Shown: positions 17,501 to 26,725, counted from the stretch's first letter. The stretch: 64,000 bases of DNA from Atopobium sp. oral taxon 199 str. F0494 (GCF_000411555.1 NZ_KE150486.1:558001-622000); one strand, 5' to 3'. Made by a program: numbers and translations. Notes: generated from the letters alone by a model not told the origin.

Positions 17501-18079
17501 CTAATTCTCCTTTGTTGCGGCGTCAGTGCTCTCTGCGGCACCTTTGGGTTTCTCGTCAAATGCGCCCTTAATCGGCGCGACGAGCATGTGCATATTACGG
17601 CCTTCCATGAGCGGCTTTTGCTCGATAGTAGCGTACGGCTTCAGATCTTCTGCAAGACGATCAAGAACCAGACGTCCCTGCTCGGGGTGAGCCATCTCGC
17701 GACCACGGAACATGATTGTGATCTTAACGCGTGCGCCCTTCTTCAAGAACCGAAGGACGTGTCCCTTCTTGGTCTCGTAATCGCCGACGTCAATCTTGGG
17801 GCGGAACTTCATTTCCTTGACCTCAATTTTGACCTGGTTCTTACGGGCGGCTTTGGCCTTTCGATCCTGCTCGTAGCGGAACTTGCTGTAATCCAGAATC
17901 TTGCATACGGGAGGTTCGGCATTTGGAGCGATCTCTACCAAATCCATTCCGTGCTCACGTGCCCGCCTCAGCGCGTCATGTACGCCAAAGAGTCCGAGCT
18001 GGCTTCCGTCAGCATCAATCAGACGACACGTGCGGCCGGTAATTTCCTCATTAATGCGAGGTCCATCGTTCTTGGCTAT
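17501..18079 (-). CDS. infC: Translation initiation factor IF-3 with AUA start codon
   Basis: A 192-residue IF3 when read to its likely true start. Translation from the first ATG (17947) would lose about 44 conserved residues, including [10 protein letters not shown] and [12 protein letters not shown], which are encoded in frame upstream. An in-frame TAG at 18083-18085 limits the gene; only AAG and ATA separate it from [11 protein letters not shown], so the start must be ATA at 18077-18079. A GAAGGTG site lies about six bases upstream. IF3 is known to start from rare AUU/AUC/AUA codons in many bacteria, because IF3 itself rejects such starts and so represses its own synthesis. The C-terminal domain with [17 protein letters not shown] is normal. 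It heads the infC-rpmI-rplT operon. Confidence 0.93.
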   Translation of the reverse strand: MAKNDGPRINEEITGRTCRLIDADGSQLGLFGVHDALRRAREHGMDLVEIAPNAEPPVCKILDYSKFRYEQDRKAKAARKNQVKIEVKEMKFRPKIDVGDYETKKGHVLRFLKKGARVKITIMFRGREMAHPEQGRLVLDRLAEDLKPYATIEQKPLMEGRNMHMLVAPIKGAFDEKPKGAAESTDAATKEN

Positions 18080-18125
18080 CTTCTACACCTTCCCTTCGCG
18101 CGATAGCTGCTCAAGCTACCGCAAT

Positions 18126-18157
18126 AAAAAATCCCAGCGCACAAAGGCATCTGGGAG
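18126..18157 (-). terminator. Attenuator hairpin in the infC leader
   Basis: On the minus strand TCCCAG, a 13-base loop, CTGGGA and then TTTTTTATT form an intrinsic terminator that ends about 45 bases before the infC start. With some 220 bases of leader between the upstream tRNA-Leu and this hairpin, it is well placed to attenuate transcription of infC-rpmI-rplT, as L20-dependent leaders do in Firmicutes. It could instead simply end transcription from upstream, with a promoter after it that I do not see. Confidence 0.65.
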
Positions 18158-18378
18158 ACAAGGCAACAGTCAAATGACGGCTGAAATCTAAATTGTCTGA
18201 CCAGACAGCTGCAACATGCGCCGTGTAGGTGGGGACTCACGCTCAGTCCCGCTTCAAAAAGCACCTGAACAGGATACCTCTGCGCAGGCATCCATGCAAG
18301 CCATAAAACGACTTGTGAAAACATCTCACAAAAGGTGCTGAGAAGAGCATGCAAATGCGCGCTCTTCCTCTCGTAAGA
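18158..18378 (-). promoter_or_regulatory. Probable infC operon leader RNA region
   Basis: A gene-free 221-base stretch between tRNA-Leu and the attenuator. It contains GTCTGGTCAGAC (18198-18209), a perfect 6-base inverted repeat, GGGACT/AGTCCC near 18231-18251, and TTGTGA/TCACAA near 18311-18327, which may instead belong to the end of the tRNA transcript. I infer a structured leader but cannot align it to a known L20 leader. Confidence 0.4.
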
Positions 18379-18465
18379 TGGTGCCCGAGGTGGGACTTGA
18401 ACCCACACAAGGTTGCCCTTAGGGGTTTTTGAGACCCCCGCGTCTGCCAATTCCGCCACTCGGGC
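18379..18465 (-). tRNA. tRNA-Leu (anticodon CAA)
   Basis: An 87-base tRNA with the long variable arm of the leucine class and encoded CCA. The acceptor stem is GCCCGAG/CTCGGGC. The anticodon arm GGGGT-CTCAAAA-ACCCC gives CAA, reading UUG. An extended -10 box TGGTATAGT lies 20-30 bases upstream (TATAGT at 18484-18489, minus strand). Confidence 0.96.
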
Positions 18466-18549
18466 CAAAACTTACGCATGGGTACTATACCAGTCTCATG
18501 CGCGCTTGTCTTGCGAAAGAAACGTTTTTGCAAGAGTTTTCACTCGTTT

Positions 18550-19335
18550 TTACGAGAGAAACGGATTTTGTTCAATCTCTTGAGCCAGTTCGGTCTGCGC
18601 ACCATGCCCCGGAAGAATAAGAGACGTAGGATCAAGCTCATGCGTCAGGCGATACAAAGATGCTGCCAGAATCGTTGCGTCTCCCCCTTCAAGATCTGTC
18701 CGACCAACTGAACCTTGAAAGAGCGTATCTCCAACAAAAACGGCTCCTTTTGCCGTGCCGCCACCCACAAGGCAAATGCCGCCGGGCGTATGGCCGGGCG
18801 TTTCCATGACGCGAAACGTCGCCGTGCCAATTTCAAGCGTATCCCCTTCCGCAAGATACCCGTCTGGATTGGGAGCGTCATCATATACAGGATTGCTTTC
18901 AGAGGCGTGGCGAGCGCGCTCGTCATCTTCTTGATTGATGAGATAGGTTCCACCCGCAGCCAGCTTAAGAGCCTTTACGCCCCCTACATGATCGGCGTGT
19001 CCATGCGTTGCTACAATATATTTGAGATTGAGACCTACAAGCTGCGAGGCAATCTTGGCTCCTGAAGCGCCCGGGTCAATGACCATGCAGTCATCGCCAG
19101 ATATATACACATAACAGTTCGTTTCAAGCGGACCAACGCGAAAAACGCCTACTCGATCATGATGATGCCCGCAACCACCGCAGCAGCCTCCACCATGGTG
19201 ATGCTCCTCATGGCCGCCGCAGCAAGAACCCTCATGACCCTCGTGGCCGCCGCAGCACTCATGTTCTTCTCGGTGCCCGTGCTCTTCATGTCCACCACAG
19301 CAACCGTGGCCGCTCATCTGAGTGGATTGTGCCAT
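18550..19335 (-). CDS. Metallo-beta-lactamase-fold hydrolase with Cys/His/Gly-rich N-terminus
   Basis: A 261-residue protein. Residues from about 60 on are a metallo-beta-lactamase fold of the glyoxalase II-like type: TNCYVY, VIDPGASG, the metal motif THGHADHVGG (near 110), ETPGHTPGG, FVGDTLF, and LPGHGAQT. It likely hydrolyses a thioester or similar substrate with two metal ions. The first 58 residues are not part of the fold and consist of repeats of CCGGHEEH/GHE type, with about 10 Cys, 17 His and many Gly and Glu, resembling metal-storage or metallochaperone tails. The ATG overlaps the rel stop by one base (TGATG), so the genes are coupled. I know no assigned function for the tail. Confidence 0.85.
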   Translation of the reverse strand: MAQSTQMSGHGCCGGHEEHGHREEHECCGGHEGHEGSCCGGHEEHHHGGGCCGGCGHHHDRVGVFRVGPLETNCYVYISGDDCMVIDPGASGAKIASQLVGLNLKYIVATHGHADHVGGVKALKLAAGGTYLINQEDDERARHASESNPVYDDAPNPDGYLAEGDTLEIGTATFRVMETPGHTPGGICLVGGGTAKGAVFVGDTLFQGSVGRTDLEGGDATILAASLYRLTHELDPTSLILPGHGAQTELAQEIEQNPFLS

Positions 19336-21740
19336 CAACCTCTCCGTTTCTTCATTTGATTAGCGCCTTCACCAGGCATAATACGGCGCGCGTCATAAAC
19401 TGAAGGTACAAGCGCCACGGCCGCAAGAAGCGTATCCAGAAGGCTGGCGTCAGAAATGGCCACCAAAAAGCGCATGCGCACAATGCCCTGACCGCCGACT
19501 TGCGTTGCCGCGGACAGGATGTTCGCGCCTGAATCCGACAAGGCTATGGTGATGTCTTTCAGCAGGCTTGTGCGGTCGGTTGCTTCCACAACAATCTCAA
19601 CACGAAACTCGGTCGCGCCGGACGTATCCCATGCAACGTCGATAATTCGGTTGGCGTTTTTCTCGGTCAGAAGGTCGCGCACGTTGGGACAGTTTGCGCG
19701 ATGCACCGAAACGCCGCGCCCCCGGGTTACAAAGCCAACGATATCGTCTCCCGCGACAGGATTGCAGCAATGCGCAAGATGTACCAAAAGATCGGAATCT
19801 CCCTGTACCACCACACCGCAATTGTTGCGCTTGCGCTTGTTGTCACGAGAAGTCCGAGAAATGGCATAGGCGGTCGTAAGCGGCTTGTTCTGCAGGAGCG
19901 CCTTTTCTTTGGCGGCGCGCTGTTCGCGTTCGCGCTCCGCCTGCGCAAGCGCTTCAGGAGTTCCCTCTTCGAGAATTTCGCTGACCTTGTTGACTACCTG
20001 CTTAATAGAGCACTTGCCCGCTCCGATGCCGGCAAACAAATCATCGACCGTATGATAGTCGAATTGCTCAATCACCTTGGCTAGAGCCTTAGTGGTACGC
20101 ATGGTTGAGATGCCGTATCCGCGCTTGCGCAGCTCTTTTGCAAGCTCCGAACGACCGCGTTCGGTATCGTCAGACTTTGACGCTTCCGCGAAATACTTGC
20201 GGATCTTAGCGCGAGCAGATGGCGTTTGTACAAGCGTCATCCAGTCGCGAGAAGGACGCGCGTTTTTGTTGGTGAGTATCTCAACGCGGTCGCCTATCTC
20301 AAGCGTATGCGTAAGCGGAACGACCGATCCGTTGACCTTAGCGCCAACACAATGATTGCCGACTTCCGTGTGGACTGCATACGCGAAATCCAAGGGCGTC
20401 GAATTGCGCCGCAGACTAATAACCTCACCTTTCGGCGTAAATACAAAGATCTCGTGTTCAAAAAGGTCAACGCGAAGATCATTGAGAAATTCATGCGGAT
20501 TGTCGATATCGTCTTCAACCGCCCAGTCAAGACTGCGGCGAATCCAGTTGATAGTCGAGTTGACCATACGATCTTCAGACGACATCTGACCCTTGGAATT
20601 GCCTTCTTTCTTATAGAGCCAGTGCGCGGCGATACCGTATTCGGAAGCCTCGTGCATCTCAGCCGTGCGAATCTGAATCTCAATGGGACGCCCATCGGGA
20701 CCGATGACTGTAGTATGCAATGACTGGTACAGGTTTGCCTTAGGCGTAGCGATATAGTCCTTAAAGCGGCCGGGCAACGGATGCCACAGTGAGTGCACAG
20801 CTCCGAGCACCGAATAGCAGTCGCGCACCGACTGGGTGATGACGCGCAAAGCGATAAGATCGTAAATGTCGGAAAACTCCCGACCCTTACGCACCATTTT
20901 TTGATAAATCGACCACAGATGCTTGGGGCGTCCGGTAATCTGGAAGTTTTTCAGACCAACAGAGTCCAACTCATCCGTAAGCGTTTTGATTGCTGCGTTG
21001 GTATCGTCCTCGCGCTGCGCGCGGGAATCCTGCACCATGCGAGCAATGCGCTGGTATTCTTCGGGCTCAAGCCAGAAGAAAGACAAATCCTCAAGCTCCC
21101 ATTTTACTGATGAAATGCCAAGACGGTCAGCAAGCGGCGCGTATACGTCCATGGTTTCGCGCGCTTTGAAAAGACGTCTGTCGGGAGCCAAAGCCGCCAG
21201 CGTCCTCATATTGTGCAGACGGTCAGCGAGCTTAATAATGACTACGCGAATGTCCTTCGACATGGCGAGAAACATTTTTCTGAGATTCAACGCCTGCTTT
21301 TCGTCCATAGAGGAGACCTCAATGGAGGTAAGCTTGGTGACGCCATCGACAAGTTCAGCGACCTGCTCGCCAAAACGCACCGTCAACTCTGACAGTGTGG
21401 CGGACGTATCTTCAACGGTGTCATGCAAGAGGGCAGCGCAGATAGTATCTTCATCCATGTGGAGATCTTGCGCCAATATGAGCGCCACCTCAACCGGATG
21501 ATTGATGTAGGGTTCTCCGGAGCGGCGGCGCTGGTTTTTATGGTACTCAGCGGCAAAACGATAGGCATTGTTGATCTTCTCGCAAGATTCCGGAACGAGA
21601 TAGGTGCGGCAAGCATTTTCAAGCAGCCTGAAATTATCGGCGCCAGGAACAGAACGAGTCTTTGCAGCTGTCGCTTCTTTGCTCTGTCCTGCCGATGACT
21701 TCTGCTCTACATGCTCATGCGGAGTCTTTTGTTCACCCAT
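19335..21740 (-). CDS. relA: Bifunctional (p)ppGpp synthetase/hydrolase Rel
   Basis: An 801-residue RelA/SpoT homologue. The start at 21740 is chosen for GGGAGG nine bases upstream; it overlaps the end of the RecJ-helicase gene by eight bases. The HD hydrolase domain is intact (HPVEVALIL, LLHDTVEDT, VIIKLADRLHNMRTL). The synthetase domain has PGRFKDYIATPK, whose RxKD form marks bifunctional enzymes, and LYQSLHTTVIGPDG. A TGS domain (EIFVFTPKGEVISLRRNSTP) and a C-terminal ACT domain (VEATDRTSLLKDITIALSDS) follow. It should make and degrade the alarmone in response to amino-acid starvation. Length is slightly above the usual 730-780 because of about 50 N-terminal residues. Confidence 0.95.
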   Translation of the reverse strand: MGEQKTPHEHVEQKSSAGQSKEATAAKTRSVPGADNFRLLENACRTYLVPESCEKINNAYRFAAEYHKNQRRRSGEPYINHPVEVALILAQDLHMDEDTICAALLHDTVEDTSATLSELTVRFGEQVAELVDGVTKLTSIEVSSMDEKQALNLRKMFLAMSKDIRVVIIKLADRLHNMRTLAALAPDRRLFKARETMDVYAPLADRLGISSVKWELEDLSFFWLEPEEYQRIARMVQDSRAQREDDTNAAIKTLTDELDSVGLKNFQITGRPKHLWSIYQKMVRKGREFSDIYDLIALRVITQSVRDCYSVLGAVHSLWHPLPGRFKDYIATPKANLYQSLHTTVIGPDGRPIEIQIRTAEMHEASEYGIAAHWLYKKEGNSKGQMSSEDRMVNSTINWIRRSLDWAVEDDIDNPHEFLNDLRVDLFEHEIFVFTPKGEVISLRRNSTPLDFAYAVHTEVGNHCVGAKVNGSVVPLTHTLEIGDRVEILTNKNARPSRDWMTLVQTPSARAKIRKYFAEASKSDDTERGRSELAKELRKRGYGISTMRTTKALAKVIEQFDYHTVDDLFAGIGAGKCSIKQVVNKVSEILEEGTPEALAQAEREREQRAAKEKALLQNKPLTTAYAISRTSRDNKRKRNNCGVVVQGDSDLLVHLAHCCNPVAGDDIVGFVTRGRGVSVHRANCPNVRDLLTEKNANRIIDVAWDTSGATEFRVEIVVEATDRTSLLKDITIALSDSGANILSAATQVGGQGIVRMRFLVAISDASLLDTLLAAVALVPSVYDARRIMPGEGANQMKKRRG

Positions 21741-24700
21741 GTGAAACATCCTCCCCTCCGTCAACCTCTTCACCAAAATCAGGAACAATGGGCTTGTTCA
21801 CAGCACCGAGCAACTCGTCCGGTGACGCGGAAAGCGCCCATTGCGCAAACGCCTCAAACGATTCCCGCGTTTTCAAGCCTTCAGCATATCGAGTTGAAGC
21901 ATACAAATCCATAGGTGCCGCTACAGGATTCATTGAAATGTTACGCTTTGCGTCAAAGCCTTGCAAAGTAAGAAAGCCAAGTTCGCAGAAGATGTCAAGC
22001 GCGCAGGCGACGCTGTTTGCGTCAGCTTTGCACCGCGGCTCAATCTCACAGGCACAAGAGGCTATCTCTTCATCTGACGCCTGAAGGGTTGAGCTGGTCT
22101 TTTGTGCGCGGCGGAACAGCGTCATAAGCGCACGGTACACCGGTATGAGCGCGGCGCGATCCGGCGCGGAAGATGACAGAATGCGTTCGTTAATGCGCAT
22201 GTCATGAGCGCCAAAGAACAGGTGTATGTGGGCAGGCTGTCCGTCACGACCGGCGCGGCCGCTTTGCTGATTGTATGCGACACGTCCGAACGGCAGATGG
22301 TACAAGACAACATGGCGGATGTCGGCGACATTGATACCCTCACCAAACGCGCTGGTTGCCACAACACATGTAACTTCTCCCTTTCTGAACGCGCGCTCGA
22401 CGGCGGCGCGTGTTTGACGAGACAGTCCTGCATGATAAAACGCGATTTCATGCCCCATGTCAGGGATAGCATGACGGAGCATACGGCAGATTGACTGCGC
22501 CTGTTCGCGGGAATTGACGTATGCGACGCACTTCTCGCCAGAAGCGACAATACAGGTAAGAGCCGCTTCTCTGTCCTGTATTTCGCGGGCGTCCCTCAGA
22601 CGAAGATTGTCTCTGACTGTCGCGTCCTTGATGACATAGTTTTCAGAAATGGCACAAAGGTGGCAGATAGTCTTGGCGGTATCGGATTTCGCGGTTGCGG
22701 TAAGAGCCAAAACCTGCGGATGCTCAAGTTGCTGCAAGATGAGAGGCATCTTAGCGTAGGCATGGCGCCCCTCCGCTGCCGCCTGACCAACATGGTGAGC
22801 TTCATCGATAACCACAAAACTAACGCGTTTTGATTCGGCGAATTCCGCTCCATGAAAGGAGAGGAACTCCGGTGTCGTCAGAATGACATCGACAGAACCT
22901 TCTGCTAACGACCGGAAGATCTTTTTTCGGTCGTCCTGCGCGGTTTCACCGGTAAGGGTTGCCGCCGTAACACCGAGCGCTGCAAACGCGCTCTCAAAAT
23001 GATGCGCCTGATCGTTTACAAGCGCCCGCAGCGGATATACGAATAAGCTTGCAGTATGGGCGAGAAGCGCTCGGCGGACCGCATGGATATGAAAAATGAG
23101 AGACTTTCCCCTACCCGTTGCCATAACACACAAGGCAGAGTCTCCCTCATCCAATACGTCAAGCGTTCTTTTTTGTGCCGGAAGAAGCAAGGCGTTGCTA
23201 ATCAACAACTGACGAAGCGTATCGGTGAGTTCCTGCGAGCCAAGCAGCGCAAGTTCCGCCCGTCTCTGGACACCCGCGTTTTCCTCTTGAGCCGTACAGT
23301 TTGTATCCGGTACAGATGTAACAAGAGCACGCTCGTCTGTAGATAAAAAGGATCCTCGTTCAGCTGGATTTTGAGAATCATCCCGGTAGAGAATGTCTTT
23401 TACCATGAGCTTTGGCTTGGTGCGCCCCTGCCACGTTTCACTGACAGCTTCAAAAACCAGGTCAACCGCGCCGTCATATTCAGATGCGGCTTCAACATGG
23501 GGAGCCCTGAACATAATGGAAGCCACTGAGGAGGAACCGTCAGTTGCCATAAACGTAAGATGCACTCCTGCCGCGCCGACGCGGTTACGATTGCGCATAG
23601 AAACGCCTTGTACAGCAAAGAGAGGCTTCTTGTTACCTTGTCCAAAGGGTTGAAGAGCTTCGAGAGCTTCAATGGATGAGACGTTTATCTCGGAGAGCTT
23701 GACTAAGGCAGTCACTTCTCCCGTTAATTCAAATTCGTCTTCCGGAAGACGGGCGAGAACCGCAGATAAGCGACGGCGGAATTCATCGAGCTTCTCGGCT
23801 TGTATCGTAACGCCAACGGCGCCCTGGTGCCCGCCAAAACGAACAAGCAAATCAGAGCACTGCTCGACCGCGTGAAAAAGATCAACCGAGCCGATGGAGC
23901 GGCCGGAACCGCGGGCTATCCCGTTGTCAATGGTAAAGAGGATGCAAGGTACATGGTAGCGGTTGACCACACGGGAGGCGACAATGCCTTTGACACCCTC
24001 ATGCCAGCCTTCGCCTGCCAAAACGATGGCGCGCCCGCCGTCATAAATCTCTTTTGCCTGCAGAAGAGCCTCTTCAGTCAGCTGAGACTCAATGGTTCTG
24101 CGGTCGGTATTGATCTCTTCAAGCTTGCCTGCAAGCATGGTCGCTTCTTGAGGATCCTCAGACAACAGCAGGTACAGCGCGAGTTCTGTAGAACCCATGC
24201 GCCCCGCGGCGTTTAGTCGGGGGATGATAGAAAATGGAAGACTGTCGGCGGTCATCTCTGCTATGTTCTGGTTTGAGATGGCCGCAAGAGCCACGAGACC
24301 CGGTCTCTTGCCTTCGCGTATCCGACTGATACCGGCCGCAACAAGCGCGCGGTTTTCTGAATTCAGAAGCATCATGTCAGAAAGAGTTCCCAGCGTCGCA
24401 ATATCAAGATAGTCTTTCCACAAATCAGGCTTCCCCAGGCGCCGTCCCAACTCTCCTACGAGCTTGAGTGCCACACCCGCACCGGCAAGTTCTCGAGAAG
24501 GACAGTCGGCTGTCAGCTTGGGATCGGTCACCGGCACCCCTTGGGGCACGAGTTCAGCCGGCTCATGATGGTCGGTGATGGCAACATCGACGCCGCGCCT
24601 TTGGAGCCCTTCAACTTCTGCGGCTGCGGCAATTCCATTGTCGACGGTAATAATAAGGTCAGGGACTCCATCGGCAAATACCCGCTCAAGCGCCTTGGAA

Positions 24701-25086
24701 GAAAGACCGTATCCCTCGCCAAAACGATGAGGAATGTAGGGCCTGGCCTCAGCGCCAAACGTGCGCAGCGCCAGCGTCAGAAGGCAGGTAGAACTCATGC
24801 CATCGACATCAAAATCCCCGAATACCGCAATACGCTGATGTTCTTCAATAGCCTTTTGTACACGCGAGGCGACCTCATCCATGCCAGGAATCGTGAGTGG
24901 ATCAAGCCAGTCTCGTTCGAGCTGAGGCGTCAAAAACGCCTGAGCCGCTTCAACCGTAGTAAAACCGCGCGCAACAAGAACGCGCGCCACCAAAGGGCTG
25001 ACGGAGAGCTTCTGAATAAACTCCTGCTCAAGTTTGGAATCTTGGGGCAGAATATTCCAACGGGAACTGGAAGTAATATTAGCCAT
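21733..25086 (-). CDS. recJ: RecJ exonuclease fused to a RecQ-like superfamily 2 helicase
   Basis: A 1117-residue single chain. Residues about 1-560 are RecJ, the 5'-3' single-strand DNA exonuclease: GDFDVDGMSS (near 90), VDNGI, TDHHEP (DHH motif, near 174), and GGHQGAVGVT of the DHHA1 domain (near 418). Residues about 600-1000 are a RecQ-type helicase: motif I ATGRGKS (near 655), DEAH box VVIDEAHH (near 760), motif III ALTATAK, and motif VI QQSGRAGRDG (near 943). About 110 C-terminal residues with several Cys follow. No stop or frame break separates the halves. RecJ and RecQ normally act together as separate proteins in RecF-pathway resection, so the fusion makes functional sense. It is coupled to rel downstream. 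Standard RecJ is about 570 residues. Confidence 0.93.
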   Translation of the reverse strand: MANITSSSRWNILPQDSKLEQEFIQKLSVSPLVARVLVARGFTTVEAAQAFLTPQLERDWLDPLTIPGMDEVASRVQKAIEEHQRIAVFGDFDVDGMSSTCLLTLALRTFGAEARPYIPHRFGEGYGLSSKALERVFADGVPDLIITVDNGIAAAAEVEGLQRRGVDVAITDHHEPAELVPQGVPVTDPKLTADCPSRELAGAGVALKLVGELGRRLGKPDLWKDYLDIATLGTLSDMMLLNSENRALVAAGISRIREGKRPGLVALAAISNQNIAEMTADSLPFSIIPRLNAAGRMGSTELALYLLLSEDPQEATMLAGKLEEINTDRRTIESQLTEEALLQAKEIYDGGRAIVLAGEGWHEGVKGIVASRVVNRYHVPCILFTIDNGIARGSGRSIGSVDLFHAVEQCSDLLVRFGGHQGAVGVTIQAEKLDEFRRRLSAVLARLPEDEFELTGEVTALVKLSEINVSSIEALEALQPFGQGNKKPLFAVQGVSMRNRNRVGAAGVHLTFMATDGSSSVASIMFRAPHVEAASEYDGAVDLVFEAVSETWQGRTKPKLMVKDILYRDDSQNPAERGSFLSTDERALVTSVPDTNCTAQEENAGVQRRAELALLGSQELTDTLRQLLISNALLLPAQKRTLDVLDEGDSALCVMATGRGKSLIFHIHAVRRALLAHTASLFVYPLRALVNDQAHHFESAFAALGVTAATLTGETAQDDRKKIFRSLAEGSVDVILTTPEFLSFHGAEFAESKRVSFVVIDEAHHVGQAAAEGRHAYAKMPLILQQLEHPQVLALTATAKSDTAKTICHLCAISENYVIKDATVRDNLRLRDAREIQDREAALTCIVASGEKCVAYVNSREQAQSICRMLRHAIPDMGHEIAFYHAGLSRQTRAAVERAFRKGEVTCVVATSAFGEGINVADIRHVVLYHLPFGRVAYNQQSGRAGRDGQPAHIHLFFGAHDMRINERILSSSAPDRAALIPVYRALMTLFRRAQKTSSTLQASDEEIASCACEIEPRCKADANSVACALDIFCELGFLTLQGFDAKRNISMNPVAAPMDLYASTRYAEGLKTRESFEAFAQWALSASPDELLGAVNKPIVPDFGEEVDGGEDVSHG

Positions 25087-25257
25087 GCGCGACGCCCCAT
25101 TTCTCTCTAAGGGTATCTGCGCCTGGGATTGTCGGCCAGGTAACGGGATGCATACAAGCCTTCTTTAGTCATGGCGGCATAAGCCAGCCCGGGGCATCTT
25201 GGACGCCCGCACGTGTTTATCGCTCCCTATTGTACCCGCACTGCCAAGCTCACATTG

Positions 25258-26496
25258 TCAGAAGTCTTTAACTGCGCCCGACTCCAGCCATTTTGTCACG
25301 AATTCACCATAGTTCCCCGCAAGGATAGACTCACGCGCACGGCGCATAAGATCAAGCAGGAAATAAATGTTGTGCATCGAGAGCAACTCACCGGCGAGCA
25401 TCTCATGCTGGCGTACCAAATGATTAAGGTAGGCGCGCGTATAGCCTCCCCTGCAGACCGGGCAGCTGCACTGATCATCAAGAGGGTCTGCGTCATGAGC
25501 GTATTGGGCGTTCTTCAGATTCATGCGGCCGCCGTATGAAAACGCTGTGCCCATGCGAGCCGTCCGTGTGGGCAACACGCAGTCAAACATATCGATACCC
25601 GCAGCCACACCGCGTATCAGCGTTGTCGGATTGCCAACGCCCATGAGATAGCGAGGCTTAGTGCGTGGCATATACTCCGCGCATAAAGGTTCAAGCGTTT
25701 CAAACATCACCTTATGCGGCTCTCCTACGGAATAGCCGCCGATACCATATCCGGGAAAATCTCCCGCCTGCTCTAGGTGCTCAATTGAACGACGGCGCAA
25801 ATCAAGGTGCATACCACCTTGCACGATTCCAAAAAGCGCCTGGTCCGGCCTTGTATGAGCATGAAAACAGCGATCCGCCCACAGGCTGGAAAGTTCAACA
25901 GAACGCTCAACCTTACTGCGTGACGACGGGTAACCTACGCACTGATCAAGCTGCATAACAATATCTGCGCCGAGATTTTGAGCAATCTGCATATTGGTCT
26001 CCGGCGTCCACCACGACCAGGCGCCGTCATAGTCTACCGCGCGAAACTTCACACCTTCATTTGAGAGCTTCATAAATTCCTCGTGCGAAAATACTTGAAA
26101 GCCGCCGGAATCCGTCAGAATCGGCTTGTTCCAGCACATGAACGCGTGGAGACCCCCCAACTCTGCAATAAGCTCATCGCCAGGCCGCTGGCTTAAATGG
26201 TAGGTATTGGCGAGCAAAATCTTGGTTCCCAAGCTCTCAACAACGCCGGGCAAAAGACCTTTGACCGTCGCCTTCGTGCCGACCGGCATAAAGATAGGCG
26301 TGGGAATATCTCCATGTGGCGTATGGAAAACGCCAGCGCGCGCGTGCGTTGTCGGGTCTTCAGCAAGCACATCATAGGTAAACCATGCGGGGTCTTTCTC
26401 GGAAGCCCACAGCTCTTGATGTACACACTGCACTTCCGTCGTAAACCCGGATTTTTTTTGGCCCTTAGCAATCTTTTGTACGTTGGTGGTCGGCAT
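25258..26496 (-). CDS. tgt: tRNA-guanine transglycosylase (queuosine)
   Basis: A 412-residue Tgt that exchanges guanine-34 of GUN-anticodon tRNAs for a queuine precursor. Motifs: ANTYHLSQRPG, the PILTDSGGFQVFS segment with a catalytic Asp, GIGGYSVGEP, RYLMGVGNP, FDCVLPTRTARMGTAF, and the zinc site CSCPVC with later Cys/His. About 40 extra residues precede the usual start of the family. I prefer the ATG at 26496; a TTG at 26505 has too short a spacing to the AAGGA site. No other queuosine genes lie in the window. Upstream is a palindromic copy pair of the overrepresented octamer. Confidence 0.94.
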   Translation of the reverse strand: MPTTNVQKIAKGQKKSGFTTEVQCVHQELWASEKDPAWFTYDVLAEDPTTHARAGVFHTPHGDIPTPIFMPVGTKATVKGLLPGVVESLGTKILLANTYHLSQRPGDELIAELGGLHAFMCWNKPILTDSGGFQVFSHEEFMKLSNEGVKFRAVDYDGAWSWWTPETNMQIAQNLGADIVMQLDQCVGYPSSRSKVERSVELSSLWADRCFHAHTRPDQALFGIVQGGMHLDLRRRSIEHLEQAGDFPGYGIGGYSVGEPHKVMFETLEPLCAEYMPRTKPRYLMGVGNPTTLIRGVAAGIDMFDCVLPTRTARMGTAFSYGGRMNLKNAQYAHDADPLDDQCSCPVCRGGYTRAYLNHLVRQHEMLAGELLSMHNIYFLLDLMRRARESILAGNYGEFVTKWLESGAVKDF

Positions 26497-26528
26497 ATAT
26501 TCCAAAATCCTTACTCATAGACAGCACG

Positions 26529-26546
26529 GCGAGAAGCACTTCTCGC
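26529..26546. repeat. Back-to-back palindrome of the overrepresented octamer
   Basis: GCGAGAAG, two bases, CTTCTCGC: a perfect 8-base inverted repeat in the divergent region between tgt and the endonuclease-fold gene. Because both neighbours start here, it is unlikely to be a normal terminator. Confidence 0.8.
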
Positions 26547-26725
26547 TGTAAAAGCATAGCGTACTATGTCTTGCGAGCGGCGCTCAACGATCCTTCACAC
26601 TCAAAATGGTTGCAGCGCGCTATGATGTAACTCGTACGATACGAATACCTTGCAGATAGCAGCAGTGTAGAGCACGTTGTGTCACGCAAAAATAACAGTG
26701 TGTCATTGCTCACGTAGGAGGCTAC

